A stretch of 64,000 bases of DNA from Streptomyces sp. CB01635 (GTDB taxonomy: Bacteria > Actinomycetota > Actinomycetes > Streptomycetales > Streptomycetaceae). Numbering within the stretch: position 1 is the stretch's first letter; each line of letters starts with the position of its first letter. This document shows positions 52,395-60,740 of the stretch, one piece after another. The notes under the pieces were generated by a model. The model saw nothing but the letters and a program-made list of their open reading frames with translations, had not been told where the DNA came from and searched no databases. Location of the stretch: the NCBI RefSeq assembly GCF_002803065.1, contig NZ_NNBL01000032.1, positions 1 to 64,000 on the forward strand. Direction: 5' to 3'. The translations under genes and the position numbers were made by a program.

Positions 52395-53678
52395 CTAGGG
52401 CCGGTCGAAGAGATCCGTTCGTACGTGGACGGGGACTCGGCCGTGGGCGATACGGGACGTGATGCGCGGGCCGATCGGAGTCCGGGTGACCAGCTTCGCG
52501 GCGCCCGCCCTGGCGAGCGTCGCGACGCGTCCGGAGGTGCCCAGGAACGCCTTGGCCTGCAGGCGCTGGACTCGGGTCACCGCGTCGGCGGCGGGCGCAC
52601 GCAGTTCCTGGAAACGGGCGAGGCGTGCGCGGCTCACGTCGCCCGCGCGCAGCGCCTCGACGAGAACGGGGTGGAGCACGGCGGCGTCCTGCAGCGCGAG
52701 GTTGATGCCCTGGGCGCCGAGGGGCCCGTGGGTGTGCGCGCTGTCCCCGACCAGGACGAGCCCGTCGTCGGCCCACGACGGGGCACGCGCCGCGAACACG
52801 TCGAGCAGCTTCAGATCCGCCCGGCTCGTCAGGTGCCGGTCGATGAGGTCGGCGAACTGCGGTACGGCGACGGCCAGTTGGTTCTTGATCGCGGTGAGAC
52901 CGGCGTCGGCGACCTCGGGCCAGGCGCGGTGCGGCAGCGTCCAGCCCACACGGATCCGGTCGGGGTAGGTGTCGTGGACGAGGACAGCCGTGCCGGCCGC
53001 GCGGTGGATGCGCACGAGCCCGGTGGCCCGGCCGGGCGCGGGCAGCGAGAACCACACCACGTCCTGGTCGAACGCCTCGGTGCGCCCGGCGTCGATCCCG
53101 GCCAGCGCGCGGGTCTTGGAGAACCTCCCGTCGGCGGCGACGACCACCCGGGCGGGCACAGCCACCCGGCGCCCGCCCGGTCCGCTCGCCACCGCCCCCG
53201 CGTACCGGCCGCGCTCCTGGAGCAGCTCCTTGACCCGGTGCCCGTCGAGACAGGTGAAACCGGGCAGCCGGCGGCAGGCCGCGAGCAGGGCGTCGAGCAG
53301 GTGGCGCTGCGGCAGCGCCAGGAGCCGGTCGTACGGTGCGTCCAGGCGCCGGTAGTCGATGTCGAGCAGCAGGCGGTCGCGCTCGAGGACCTGGAAGCCG
53401 CGCAGGGTGCGGTCCCCGCGGGAGCGCGCGGCGGCCAGCACCCCGAGTTCGTCCAGGATCCGCTGGCCACCGGGCTGGAGTATCTCGCCGTGGAAGTCGC
53501 GTGCGAAGGCCCGCGACTTCTCCAGGAGCGTGACGCGCACACCGGAGCGCAGCAGCATCAGGCTCAGGGCGAGGCCGGCCGGGCCCGCGCCGACGACGCA
53601 GACATCGGTGCGGTGCGTGGCGGGGGTGGTGGGCTCCGCCTGCTCCGTCTGCGCGGCTCGCCCCGTCTGCCCGGACAT
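52395..53678 (-). CDS. FAD-dependent monooxygenase/oxidoreductase, single-domain type
   Basis: A 427-residue class A flavoprotein with VCVVGAGPAGLALSLMLLRSG, the central RVVVAADGRFSKTR (DG motif) and VLVGDSAHTHGPLGAQGINLALQD (GD motif). Unlike the 607-residue hydroxylase it has no thioredoxin-like C-terminal domain and is closer to UbiH/geranylgeranyl-reductase-like enzymes. It is likely a second hydroxylase or quinone-level oxidoreductase of the polyketide. It is 2 bp downstream of the ACP gene, hence probably cotranscribed with KS, CLF and ACP. Confidence 0.83.
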   Translation of the reverse strand: MSGQTGRAAQTEQAEPTTPATHRTDVCVVGAGPAGLALSLMLLRSGVRVTLLEKSRAFARDFHGEILQPGGQRILDELGVLAAARSRGDRTLRGFQVLERDRLLLDIDYRRLDAPYDRLLALPQRHLLDALLAACRRLPGFTCLDGHRVKELLQERGRYAGAVASGPGGRRVAVPARVVVAADGRFSKTRALAGIDAGRTEAFDQDVVWFSLPAPGRATGLVRIHRAAGTAVLVHDTYPDRIRVGWTLPHRAWPEVADAGLTAIKNQLAVAVPQFADLIDRHLTSRADLKLLDVFAARAPSWADDGLVLVGDSAHTHGPLGAQGINLALQDAAVLHPVLVEALRAGDVSRARLARFQELRAPAADAVTRVQRLQAKAFLGTSGRVATLARAGAAKLVTRTPIGPRITSRIAHGRVPVHVRTDLFDRP

Positions 53679-53680
53679 GC

Positions 53681-53947
53681 TCAGGCCACGGCCCTGGCGG
53701 CAGCCAGCGCCCGGTCGACCAGGGCGAGGAGGGCGCGCGGGGTCTCGGCCTCGTCGAGGCCGTCCTCGTCCAGGCTGATCCCGTATTCGCGCTCGATGCG
53801 TCCGGTGGTCTGCAGGAGTGCGAGCGAGTCGTAGCCGAGTTCCATGAACGTGACGTCGATGACGTCGCCGTCCAGGTCGACGCCCTCCTCCTCGCCGGCG
53901 CACTCGCGCAGCAGGGTCTTCAGGTCGCTCAGTTCGAGGCGGTCCAT
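53681..53947 (-). CDS. Type II PKS acyl carrier protein
   Basis: An 88-residue ACP. The phosphopantetheine Ser is in FMELGYDSLALLQ, with the usual type II PKS surroundings (IEREYGISLDED). It carries malonyl units and the growing chain for KS/CLF. It follows CLF by 59 bp, in the standard KS-alpha/CLF/ACP order. It is distinct from the aryl-carrier protein at 58434. Confidence 0.96.
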   Translation of the reverse strand: MDRLELSDLKTLLRECAGEEEGVDLDGDVIDVTFMELGYDSLALLQTTGRIEREYGISLDEDGLDEAETPRALLALVDRALAAARAVA

Positions 53948-54006
53948 GGTCTCTCCGTTCGGGTCGCGAAGCTGCGGGTCGGGCGGGGTGCGAGGCCGGA
54001 CGGGCC

Positions 54007-55260
54007 CTACGCGGGGGCGCTGACGACGGCCGCCGAGTTGAACCCGCCACGGCCGCGCGCGAGGACCAGCGCGTGCCGCAGCCGGATCCCGGTGCGGGTG
54101 ACGGTGACCAGGTCGACGGGGCAGTCGTCCGCGGGCCGCGCCGTGCCGGTGGTCGGCGGGATCACCTGGTCGCGCACGGCGAACAGGGCGGCTGCCAGGT
54201 CGAGCGAGGCGCCGCCCGCAAGGAGACGGCCGGTCATCGACTTGGGGGCGGTGACCGGTACGCCGCAGGCGCCGAACACCTCGGTGAGCGCGGCCGCTTC
54301 GGCCCGGTCCGCGTCCCGCTCGCCGGCCGCGTCGGCGAACACGACGTCGATCTCGTCTGGCCGCACGCCGGCGTCGGCGAGCGCGATCCGCGCGGCGTCC
54401 ACGAGGCGGGGCGTGCCGGGGCCGTCGAACGTGGCGGCGTATCCGGCGATGGTGCCGTACGCGGCGGCGCCGCGCGCGTGGGCGGCCGCGGCGTCCTCCA
54501 GGACGAACAGCGCCCCGCCCTCGCCGACGACGTGTCCGGTGGCCTCGGCGGCGAACGGCAGATACGCGGCGGCCGGGTCCTCGACTGTGCTCAGGCCACC
54601 GCCGGCCAGATGGGCGGCCCAGCCCCACGGGCACAGGCCGGAGTCGACCCCGCCGGTGATCATCACGCGGGCGCCCTTGCGGATCTGGCGGCGGGCGTGC
54701 GCGACCGCGTCGAGGCCGCCCGCCTGTTCGGACACGACGACTCCGCTGGAGCCGCGCAGTCCGTGCCGGATGGAGATCTGGCCGGTGTTGACGGCGTAGA
54801 ACCAGGCGAAGGACTGGTAGGCGCTGACGTACTGACCGCCCTTGCTCCACAGCTCTTGAAGCTCCCGCTGGCCGAACTCGAAGCCGCCCGCGGAACTGGC
54901 GGTGACCACGCCCGCGCTGTAGGCGGGCAGGTCGGCGGGATCGGTTCCGGAGTCGTCCAGGGCCTCCTTGGCGGCGACCAGCGACAGTCGGGTGACCCGG
55001 TCGGTCTGCCTCAGGAGCCGGCTGGGCAGATGTTCCTCGTCGAGGAAGCCGTTGACCTCGCCCGCGATGCGCACCGGGTAGCCGCTCGCGTCGAAGCGGG
55101 TCAGGCGGCGGATCCCGCTCTCGCCGCGCAGCACGGCGGCCCACCAGGCCTCGGCGCCCAGGCCGTTGGGGGCGGCGACGCCGATGCCGGTGACGACGGT
55201 GCCCGTGGTGGACGGGGCGAGGGCCGGCGCAGCCGGCGCTTCCATGGTCGCTGTGCTCAT
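54007..55260 (-). CDS. Type II PKS chain-length factor (KS-beta)
   Basis: A 417-residue KS-like protein in which the active-site Cys is replaced by Gln (VSEQAGGLDA, Gln179), the hallmark of CLF. About 17 extra residues precede the fold. In the gate helix the sequence is GGFEFGQRELQELW. Relative to the actinorhodin CLF pattern F-x-x-T-x-x-x-F (positions 109, 112 and 116, as I recall it) this reads F-x-x-G-x-x-x-L. Smaller gate residues suggest a chain longer than an octaketide, for example a decaketide. The ATG overlaps the KS-alpha stop. Confidence 0.96.
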   Translation of the reverse strand: MSTATMEAPAAPALAPSTTGTVVTGIGVAAPNGLGAEAWWAAVLRGESGIRRLTRFDASGYPVRIAGEVNGFLDEEHLPSRLLRQTDRVTRLSLVAAKEALDDSGTDPADLPAYSAGVVTASSAGGFEFGQRELQELWSKGGQYVSAYQSFAWFYAVNTGQISIRHGLRGSSGVVVSEQAGGLDAVAHARRQIRKGARVMITGGVDSGLCPWGWAAHLAGGGLSTVEDPAAAYLPFAAEATGHVVGEGGALFVLEDAAAAHARGAAAYGTIAGYAATFDGPGTPRLVDAARIALADAGVRPDEIDVVFADAAGERDADRAEAAALTEVFGACGVPVTAPKSMTGRLLAGGASLDLAAALFAVRDQVIPPTTGTARPADDCPVDLVTVTRTGIRLRHALVLARGRGGFNSAAVVSAPA

Positions 55261-56522
55261 GCTGCCTCCTGCAGTCGCGGCCGGGTCAGGACGATGGCGC
55301 TCTGGAAGCCGCCGAAGCCGCTTCCCACGCTGAGCACCGTGTCGGTGCGCTGTTCGCGTGCCGTGAGCGGGGTGTAGTCGAGGTCGCAGGCCGGGTCGGC
55401 CTCGTGCAGGTTCGCCGTCGGCGGCACGGTGTTGTGCTCGATGGCGAGGGCGCTCGCGGCGACCTCGAGGGCTCCGATCGCACCGAGGGAGTGCCCGATC
55501 ATCGACTTGATCGAGCTGACGGGCGTCCGGTACGCGTGGTCGCCGAGGCTGCGCTTGAACGCGGCGGTCTCGTGGCGGTCGTTCTGCTTGGTGCCGGAGC
55601 CGTGGGCGTTGATGTAGTCGACGGCTGCCGGGTTCAGGCGCGCCTCGTCGAGCGCGGCCCTGATGGCCTCGGCCATCTCCTCACCGTCGGACCTCAGTCC
55701 GGTCATGTGGTACGCGTTGGAGCGCCCGGCGAATCCGGCGATCTCCGCGTACACGTGGGCGCCGCGACTGCGGGCGTGCTCGAACTCCTCCAGGACCAGA
55801 ACGGCGGAGCCCTCGCCGAGCACGAACCCGTTGCGGGTGCGGTCGAAGGGGCGTGAGGCGGTCGCCGGGTCGTCGTTGCGGGAACTGGTCGCCTTGATGG
55901 CGTCGAAGCAGGCCACGCTGATCGGGGAGATCGGCGCCTCGGTGGCCCCGGCGATCATGACGTCGGCGCTGCCCTCGCGGATCAGGTCGACGGCGTGGCC
56001 GATGGAGTCGAGGCCGGAGGTACAGCCGGTGGACACCAGCGAGACGGGGCCCTGGGCGCCGGTGGCCAGGGCCACTTCGGCGGCCATGGAGCTGGGCACG
56101 AAGTAGTCGAAGAGGTGGGCGACGGCCTTGGTGTGGTCGACCTCCCACCGGGAGCCGTTCTCGCTGACCACTCCGTACTCGTTGTCGAGGCCGGTGGTGC
56201 AGCCGAGCGCGCTGCCGAGCGTGACGCCCGTACGCACCGGGTCGAGCTCGTGGCCGAGGCCCGCGTCGGCGACGGCCTCGCGGGCGCTGGTCAGCGCGAA
56301 CTGGGCGGCCCGGTCGAGGCGGGCGGCCTCGCCGGGCGTGAACCCGTGGGCGGCCGCGTCGAAGTCGGCCTCGGCGGCGATGCGCGAGCGGAACGAGGAC
56401 GCGTCGAACAGGGTGATGCCGCGGGTGGCCGTGCGGCCCGCCGTGAGCGTCTGCCAGTAGTTGTCGGTGCCCACGCCGCCGGGGGCGACGACTCCGATGC
56501 CGGTGATGACGGCGCGTCTCAT
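55257..56522 (-). CDS. Type II PKS ketosynthase (KS-alpha)
   Basis: A 421-residue condensing enzyme with the active-site Cys167 in VSTGCTSGLDS, the His of NAHGSGTKQNDRHE and the Lys/His region KSMIGHSLGAIG. With CLF it builds the aromatic poly-beta-ketone from malonyl-ACP. The start at 56522 has GAGGGG upstream and lies 10 bp after the type II thioesterase stop. There is no second (KASIII-type) ketosynthase or acyltransferase in view, so acetate priming by decarboxylation is the simplest assumption. Confidence 0.97.
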   Translation of the reverse strand: MRRAVITGIGVVAPGGVGTDNYWQTLTAGRTATRGITLFDASSFRSRIAAEADFDAAAHGFTPGEAARLDRAAQFALTSAREAVADAGLGHELDPVRTGVTLGSALGCTTGLDNEYGVVSENGSRWEVDHTKAVAHLFDYFVPSSMAAEVALATGAQGPVSLVSTGCTSGLDSIGHAVDLIREGSADVMIAGATEAPISPISVACFDAIKATSSRNDDPATASRPFDRTRNGFVLGEGSAVLVLEEFEHARSRGAHVYAEIAGFAGRSNAYHMTGLRSDGEEMAEAIRAALDEARLNPAAVDYINAHGSGTKQNDRHETAAFKRSLGDHAYRTPVSSIKSMIGHSLGAIGALEVAASALAIEHNTVPPTANLHEADPACDLDYTPLTAREQRTDTVLSVGSGFGGFQSAIVLTRPRLQEAA

Positions 56523-56532
56523 CGGTATCCCC

Positions 56533-57291
56533 TCACAGTTGTCCTCCAGCAGGTCCGGGTACGAGCGCGGTGCGGCGCGCCACGCGGCAGGCACGCCCGA
56601 TGAGCGGGGGCAGTTCCGGGCCGCGTACGAAGAAGTGGTCGCCGGGCACCGTGCGGCGCACGAAGCGACTGCTGGTCCAGCGCTGCCAGCCGGCCAGTGC
56701 GGCCGGCCCGACCACGGGGTCCTCGCGGCCGCCGACGGCGAGCACGGGCACCGGCAGGGGGCCCTTGGCGACGTCGTCCATGGCGGCGGCGCGCAGCGCG
56801 CGGGCCAGTTTGAGGTCGTCCCGCAGCACGGGCAGGACGGTGCGGTGCCAGACGCTGCCCCGCTCGGCGAGCGCTCCGTCCGGCGCGGAACCCAGGTCCC
56901 CGACGAAGCGCAGCAGTTGCTCGTCGGTGATGTCGCCCGGGTCGGCGGCGGGCGCGACGGTGTGCGGGGCGGGGCAGGCACCGACGGCCAGCAGCTGGGG
57001 TCCGGGCAGGCCGGCGTCGAGGAGGGCGCGGGTGAGGGTGTGGGCGACCATGCCGCCGAGGCTGTGCCCGTACAGCGCGTACGGGCCTTCTTCGGCGGCG
57101 GCGGCGAGCGGGCCGAACAGATCGTCGAGCAGAGCGTCGCGGTCCGTCGGTCGCGGCTCGCGGCGCCGGGCCTCACGCCCCGGGAGCAGCATGGGGACGA
57201 TGTCGATGCCCGGCCCGCAGCGTTGCTGCCAGCGGCCGAAGCTCGTCACCCCGGCGCCGGCGTGCGCGAAGCAGTACAGCCTTACGTCCAT
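56533..57291 (-). CDS. Type II thioesterase
   Basis: A 252-residue alpha/beta hydrolase: oxyanion region CFAHAGAGVTSFGRW, nucleophile GHSLGG, Asp in GGREDPVVG, His in VPGDHFFV. Such enzymes remove wrong or stalled acyl groups from carriers. They are usual in NRPS/type I systems and uncommon as the first gene of a type II PKS operon, so it may serve the NRPS carriers. It is one of three thioesterases of this family here. Start at 57291 taken from the MDVRLYCFAHAG beginning; the ribosome site is weak. Confidence 0.88.
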   Translation of the reverse strand: MDVRLYCFAHAGAGVTSFGRWQQRCGPGIDIVPMLLPGREARRREPRPTDRDALLDDLFGPLAAAAEEGPYALYGHSLGGMVAHTLTRALLDAGLPGPQLLAVGACPAPHTVAPAADPGDITDEQLLRFVGDLGSAPDGALAERGSVWHRTVLPVLRDDLKLARALRAAAMDDVAKGPLPVPVLAVGGREDPVVGPAALAGWQRWTSSRFVRRTVPGDHFFVRGPELPPLIGRACRVARRTALVPGPAGGQL

Positions 57292-57361
57292 GGGACCCGA
57301 GCCTCGCCGACCGGCCTGGAGAACGACTTGAACCGGCCGCCCACCCGCACCGCAGCGGCCG

Positions 57362-58183
57362 TCAGGCGGCGTACAGGTCGAACGTGGAGGAGCGGCGGGG
57401 CCCGCAGATGACGTCGAGCTTCGGGTCGACGGCGAGCATCGCGTGGTGCAGGCGCTGGAGCTGCGGCGCGGGTTCGACACCGAGCTCCTCGATGAGCCGG
57501 CCGCGCAGCCGGTGATAGATGCCGAGCGCCGCCGCCTGCCGGCCGGAGCGGTAGAGCGCCACCATGGCCTGCGAGTGCAGCCCCTCGTGCTGCGGGTGAC
57601 GGGCGATCAGATCGGTGAGTTCGGCGATGACCTCGACATGGCGGCCGAGGCGCAGATCCGCGTCGATGCGGCGCTCACGGGTGACGAGCCGGCTCTCCTC
57701 CAGACGCATGACCTCGATCGACAGGATGGGCCCGACGCGCACGTCGACCAGCGCGGCCCCCTCCCACAGGTCGAGCGCCTCCCGGTAGGCGCGGGCCGCC
57801 TGCTCGTCCTCGCCCTCGTCGGAGGCCTGCTGCCCCTCGGCGACCAGACGCTCGTACTCGCGCACGTCGACGGCCTCGGACGGGATCTGCAGGAGGTAGC
57901 CGCCGTGCCGGGTGGCCAGTACGTCCTTGGCGGCGCTCGGCACGCCGGGCCCCATGGCCGTGCCGAGGCGTCGGCGCAGCTGGAGTATGTACGTCTGAAG
58001 GGTGGTGAGCGCGCTCTGCGGCAGCTCGGTCCCCCAGATCTCCTCCATGAGCGTGGGCACGGGCACGACCCGTCCCGGGTAGAGCGCGAGCAGTGCGAGG
58101 ATCTGCCGTGGCTTGCCCGCCGTCGGAACGATCGACATCCCGTTGACGGCGGCACTCAGCGGACCCAGAACCTGAATCTTCAT
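57362..58183 (-). CDS. SARP-family transcriptional activator (short form)
   Basis: A 273-residue Streptomyces antibiotic regulatory protein: N-terminal winged helix (MKIQVLGPLSAAVNG, RQILALLALYPGRVVPVPTLMEEIWG, LQTYILQLRR) and a bacterial transcriptional activation domain (about 95-250). SARPs bind direct repeats near the -35 and activate cluster genes. It is first in the leftward PKS series, 70 bp before the thioesterase. Its upstream region has a GTCAG triple repeat, so it may be auto- or cross-regulated. Start at 58183 with GGAGGAG. Confidence 0.95.
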   Translation of the reverse strand: MKIQVLGPLSAAVNGMSIVPTAGKPRQILALLALYPGRVVPVPTLMEEIWGTELPQSALTTLQTYILQLRRRLGTAMGPGVPSAAKDVLATRHGGYLLQIPSEAVDVREYERLVAEGQQASDEGEDEQAARAYREALDLWEGAALVDVRVGPILSIEVMRLEESRLVTRERRIDADLRLGRHVEVIAELTDLIARHPQHEGLHSQAMVALYRSGRQAAALGIYHRLRGRLIEELGVEPAPQLQRLHHAMLAVDPKLDVICGPRRSSTFDLYAA

Positions 58184-58342
58184 GGTCTCCTCCGTACCGG
58201 TATCCGATGGGCATCGATATTGCGCCGCAGAGCGGATTCCTGTCTTTTCCTCACGAGCCTGGGACGAGAGGCACCGTAGCCGCCCTCGATCTTTCGCAGC
58301 GTCATCCTCCAGGCGCCTTCGAGCAGTTCTCCACGCGCCTCT

Positions 58343-58371
58343 GTCTGACACGGCACTGACGCGGGCCTGAC
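58343..58371 (-). promoter_or_regulatory. GTCAG triple repeat in the divergent SARP/aryl-carrier promoter region
   Basis: Leftward heptamers GTCAGGC (58371-58365), GTCAGTG (58360-58354) and GTCAGAC (58349-58343), 11 bp apart, lie in the 250-bp gap between the SARP and the carrier gene. A -10 at the standard 8-bp distance is poor (GTGGAG), so the start site is unclear. The rest of the gap shows no feature I can name. Confidence 0.6.
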
Positions 58372-58433
58372 CCTTCGAATGGGGCGCCGACAACGCCTTC
58401 CGGAGGAGTCTCGGCGCTATTACCTTCCCTTCC

Positions 58434-58721
58434 ATGAATACCCGTGAAAAGCGTGATGTGCCGGCGGAAGCGGATCCACTGACCCGGCAGCTGCTGCGCC
58501 AGATGGTCGCCGGGGCGATGCAGCTCGAGCTGTCCGAACTCCCGGATGAAGAGGGTGACTTGGTCAACCACGGCCTGGATTCGATCAGCACGATGCAGCT
58601 GATCGCCGCGTGGCACCGGCGCGGGGTCGAGGTGGGCTTTCCCGAGCTGATGGCCCGGCCCACGCTCGGCCACTGGTGGGAGCTGATTTCCCGCCCCGCC
58701 GACGGCACGCGCGCCGCCTGA
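58434..58721 (+). CDS. Stand-alone aryl carrier protein (ArCP)
   Basis: A 95-residue carrier domain with Ser50 in VNHGLDSISTMQL. The pattern that follows, AAWHRRGVEVGFPELMARPTL then WWELI, is that of the aryl carrier domain at the end of EntB/DhbB isochorismatases, not of a fatty acid or type II ACP. It is therefore a good candidate to present an aryl acid to the EntF-like first C domain of the snbC product, as the free carrier PyrU does for 3-hydroxypicolinate in pyridomycin. The aryl-AMP ligase that would load it is not in the window. The nearest good ribosome site is about 27 bp upstream of the ATG. Confidence 0.88.
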   Translation: MNTREKRDVPAEADPLTRQLLRQMVAGAMQLELSELPDEEGDLVNHGLDSISTMQLIAAWHRRGVEVGFPELMARPTLGHWWELISRPADGTRAA

Positions 58722-58759
58722 ACGGGCCGGTATCCGTGGGACGGTGGCCGGCTTCGCTC

Positions 58760-58787
58760 CTCAAGGCCTCACCCACGGTCCCTTGAG
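58760..58787 (+). terminator. Inverted repeat after the aryl carrier gene; possible terminator/attenuator
   Basis: CTCAAGG (58760-58766) pairs with CCTTGAG (58781-58787) around a 14-nt loop, about 40 bp past the carrier stop. It would partly separate the carrier gene from the monooxygenase downstream. Confidence 0.4.
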
Positions 58788-58834
58788 AGGCACTCGCGTC
58801 CGCCCCGCGAAAGCTCCGATCCGTCTATGGTCCG

Positions 58835-58850
58835 ATAGCCGAAGAGCTAT
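58835..58850. promoter_or_regulatory. Small perfect inverted repeat upstream of the luciferase-like gene
   Basis: ATAGC-CGAAGA-GCTAT, about 50-65 bp before the ATG at 58900, in an AT-richer patch than the surroundings. It could be an operator or part of the promoter. Evidence is only the symmetry and position. Confidence 0.3.
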
Positions 58851-58899
58851 TCATGGTTTTCCGGGAAGCACCGGAAACGGATCACCAGACGGAGCCCCC

Positions 58900-59994
58900 A
58901 TGGAATTCGGCGTGAACTTTTTCCCGGTCGTCGACCCGGCGAAGAAGAGTGCAAGCACCTATTACGACGAGAGCCTTCAACTGGTCGAGCTGGCCGAGGC
59001 GCTGGAGTTCGAACACGTCCAGACCGTCGAGCACTACGGCTCCGCCTACGGCGGCTACAGCCCCGACCCGGTCGTGTTCCTGACCGCCGCCGCCGCGCGC
59101 ACCAGCCGCATACGCCTGGTGACCGGCGCGGTCGTCGCGTCGTTCGCCCACCCCGTGCAGATCGCCGCGCGCCTCGCGCTCCTCGACAACCTCTCGCACG
59201 GCCGCCTCGACGTCGGCTTCGGCCGCGGTTTCCTGCCCGACGAGTTCGAGCTGTTCGGCGTCTCCATGGAGGAGAGCCGCACCCGCTTCACCGAGGTCGT
59301 CGACGCGTGCATCGCCCTGTGGAGCGGCGAGGAGGTCCGCTTCGAGGGCGAGGTCCACCGGTTCGGCCCGGTGTCCGGCTTCCCCCTGCCCTACCAGCGC
59401 CCCCGTCCCCCGGTGTTCGTCGCGTCGGCGACGAGCGCAGAGTCGTGCGCGCTGGCCGGCACACAGGGCCACCACCTTCAGGTCGTGCCCTCCGTGACCA
59501 GTCAGCAGCAGCTGACGGAGATGACCGCCGCCTACCGCACGGCGCGCCGCGCCGCGGGGCACGAGGGTCCGGGCCGCATCCAGATCAAGTACACCTGCTA
59601 CCTCGGTGAAAACCGTGACGTAGTCCTCGCGGACGCCCGCGCCAACGAGCAGAACTACGTGGACATGATGGCCGGCGCGGTCGCCTCCTGGGCGGGTGCG
59701 CGCTCCGAGCAGTACCCGGGCTACGAGAAGTTCGTGGAGAAGGCGCGTGCCTACGACTTCGACCAGGCCCTCGCCGGCCACAAGGTCCTCGCGGGCACGC
59801 CCGACGACGTGCGCGCGCAGATCGAGACGATCCGCGGCTGGTACGGCCCGGACATCTGCCTGAGCCTGCAGTTCAATCCGGGTCATCTGCCCTACGCGCG
59901 CGCCGTGCGCGCCATGGAACTGTTCGCCGCCGAGGTCGCCCCCGCCTTCGCCGACTCCGCCGTCGCGGCCGCGGCCGCGGCCGCGGCCGCGTGA
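58900..59994 (+). CDS. Luciferase-like (LLM class) flavin-dependent monooxygenase
   Basis: A 364-residue bacterial-luciferase-fold enzyme of the MupA/Atu3640-like group that often works on carrier-bound substrates. Landmarks: MEFGVNFFPVVDP, VEHYGSAYGGYSPDPVVFL, HPVQIAARLALLDNLSHGRLDVGFGRGF. It needs FMNH2 from a reductase. Beside the aryl carrier and a NikD-like flavoenzyme, a plausible task is C-3 hydroxylation of carrier-bound picolinate to the 3-hydroxypicolinyl starter; this is inference from literature reports of a two-component monooxygenase in that pathway. The C-terminus is a run of nine Ala encoded by a GCGGCC microsatellite. Start supported by GGAG. Confidence 0.85.
   Translation: MEFGVNFFPVVDPAKKSASTYYDESLQLVELAEALEFEHVQTVEHYGSAYGGYSPDPVVFLTAAAARTSRIRLVTGAVVASFAHPVQIAARLALLDNLSHGRLDVGFGRGFLPDEFELFGVSMEESRTRFTEVVDACIALWSGEEVRFEGEVHRFGPVSGFPLPYQRPRPPVFVASATSAESCALAGTQGHHLQVVPSVTSQQQLTEMTAAYRTARRAAGHEGPGRIQIKYTCYLGENRDVVLADARANEQNYVDMMAGAVASWAGARSEQYPGYEKFVEKARAYDFDQALAGHKVLAGTPDDVRAQIETIRGWYGPDICLSLQFNPGHLPYARAVRAMELFAAEVAPAFADSAVAAAAAAAAA
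59965..59991 (+). repeat. GCGGCC microsatellite at the 3' end of the monooxygenase gene
   Basis: Four perfect GCGGCC units plus GCG, encoding the terminal poly-Ala just before the stop. Copy number is likely to vary by slippage. Confidence 0.9.
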
Positions 59995-60008
59995 GGGGGG
60001 TGAACGGT

Positions 60009-60740
60009 ATGCAGCAGCCTCTGCGCCTGTTCGTCTTCCACCACGCCGGCGGCTCCCACCTGTTGTACCGCGAGTGGCCGGCCAAGCTGCCCGCCCACTG
60101 GGACGTGCGTCTCATGGACGCGCCCGGCCGCGGCCGCCTCACGGGCGAGCCGCCGATCGACGACGCGGGTGAGCTGGCGGCCTTCTTCCTGCGCCGCCTC
60201 GCCGCCGATCTGACCGGCCCGTTCGCCTTCTTCGGGCACAGCATGGGCGCGCTCGTCGCGTACGAGATGACGCGTCGCCTCGCCGCCGAGGGGCGTGAAC
60301 TGCCGGTGTGGCTGGGCCTGTCGGCGCGCGGCGCGCCGCGCCCGCTGGGCGAGAACACCCGTCGCCACGCGCTGCCCGACGAGGAGCTGCGCCTCCATCT
60401 CGCCGCGATGGGCGGCACGCCCGTCGAGGTGCTGCGGGACCCCGACCTGTGGGAGATGTTCGCCCCGGCGATCCGCAACGACCTGAAGCTGGTGGAGAGT
60501 TGGCGCCCGCTTGCGGACACCCCGGCGCTGACGATGCCGGTCGCCGTGTACGGCGGCATGAAGGACGTCGTCGTACCGCCCGAGCGGCTGGCTGCCTGGG
60601 AGCAGCACGCCGAGCGCTTCCAGGGGCTGCGGATGTCCGAAGGCGGCCACTTCTACTTCCAGGCCGACCCGCGCCCGCTGCTCGGCCTGATCACCCGGGA
60701 CGCGACGGCCGCCCTGTCGGCGGCGGTGAGCCCGTCATGA
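60009..60740 (+). CDS. Type II thioesterase
   Basis: A 243-residue thioesterase: FVFHHAGGSHLLYREW, nucleophile FGHSMGALVAYE, Asp in GGMKDVVVPP, His in SEGGHFYF. It probably clears wrong acyl groups from the aryl carrier or NRPS PCPs. ATG at 60009 with GAGGGGGG upstream is preferred; GTG 59991 would overlap the preceding stop. The end overlaps the next start (ATGA), so it belongs with the flavoenzyme operon. Confidence 0.9.
   Translation: MQQPLRLFVFHHAGGSHLLYREWPAKLPAHWDVRLMDAPGRGRLTGEPPIDDAGELAAFFLRRLAADLTGPFAFFGHSMGALVAYEMTRRLAAEGRELPVWLGLSARGAPRPLGENTRRHALPDEELRLHLAAMGGTPVEVLRDPDLWEMFAPAIRNDLKLVESWRPLADTPALTMPVAVYGGMKDVVVPPERLAAWEQHAERFQGLRMSEGGHFYFQADPRPLLGLITRDATAALSAAVSPS

Noticed and set aside
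59991..60008. GTG starts at 59991 or 60000 for the thioesterase.
   Set aside because: The ATG at 60009 has a strong GAGGGGGG at proper distance and the protein then begins at the conserved thioesterase fold.
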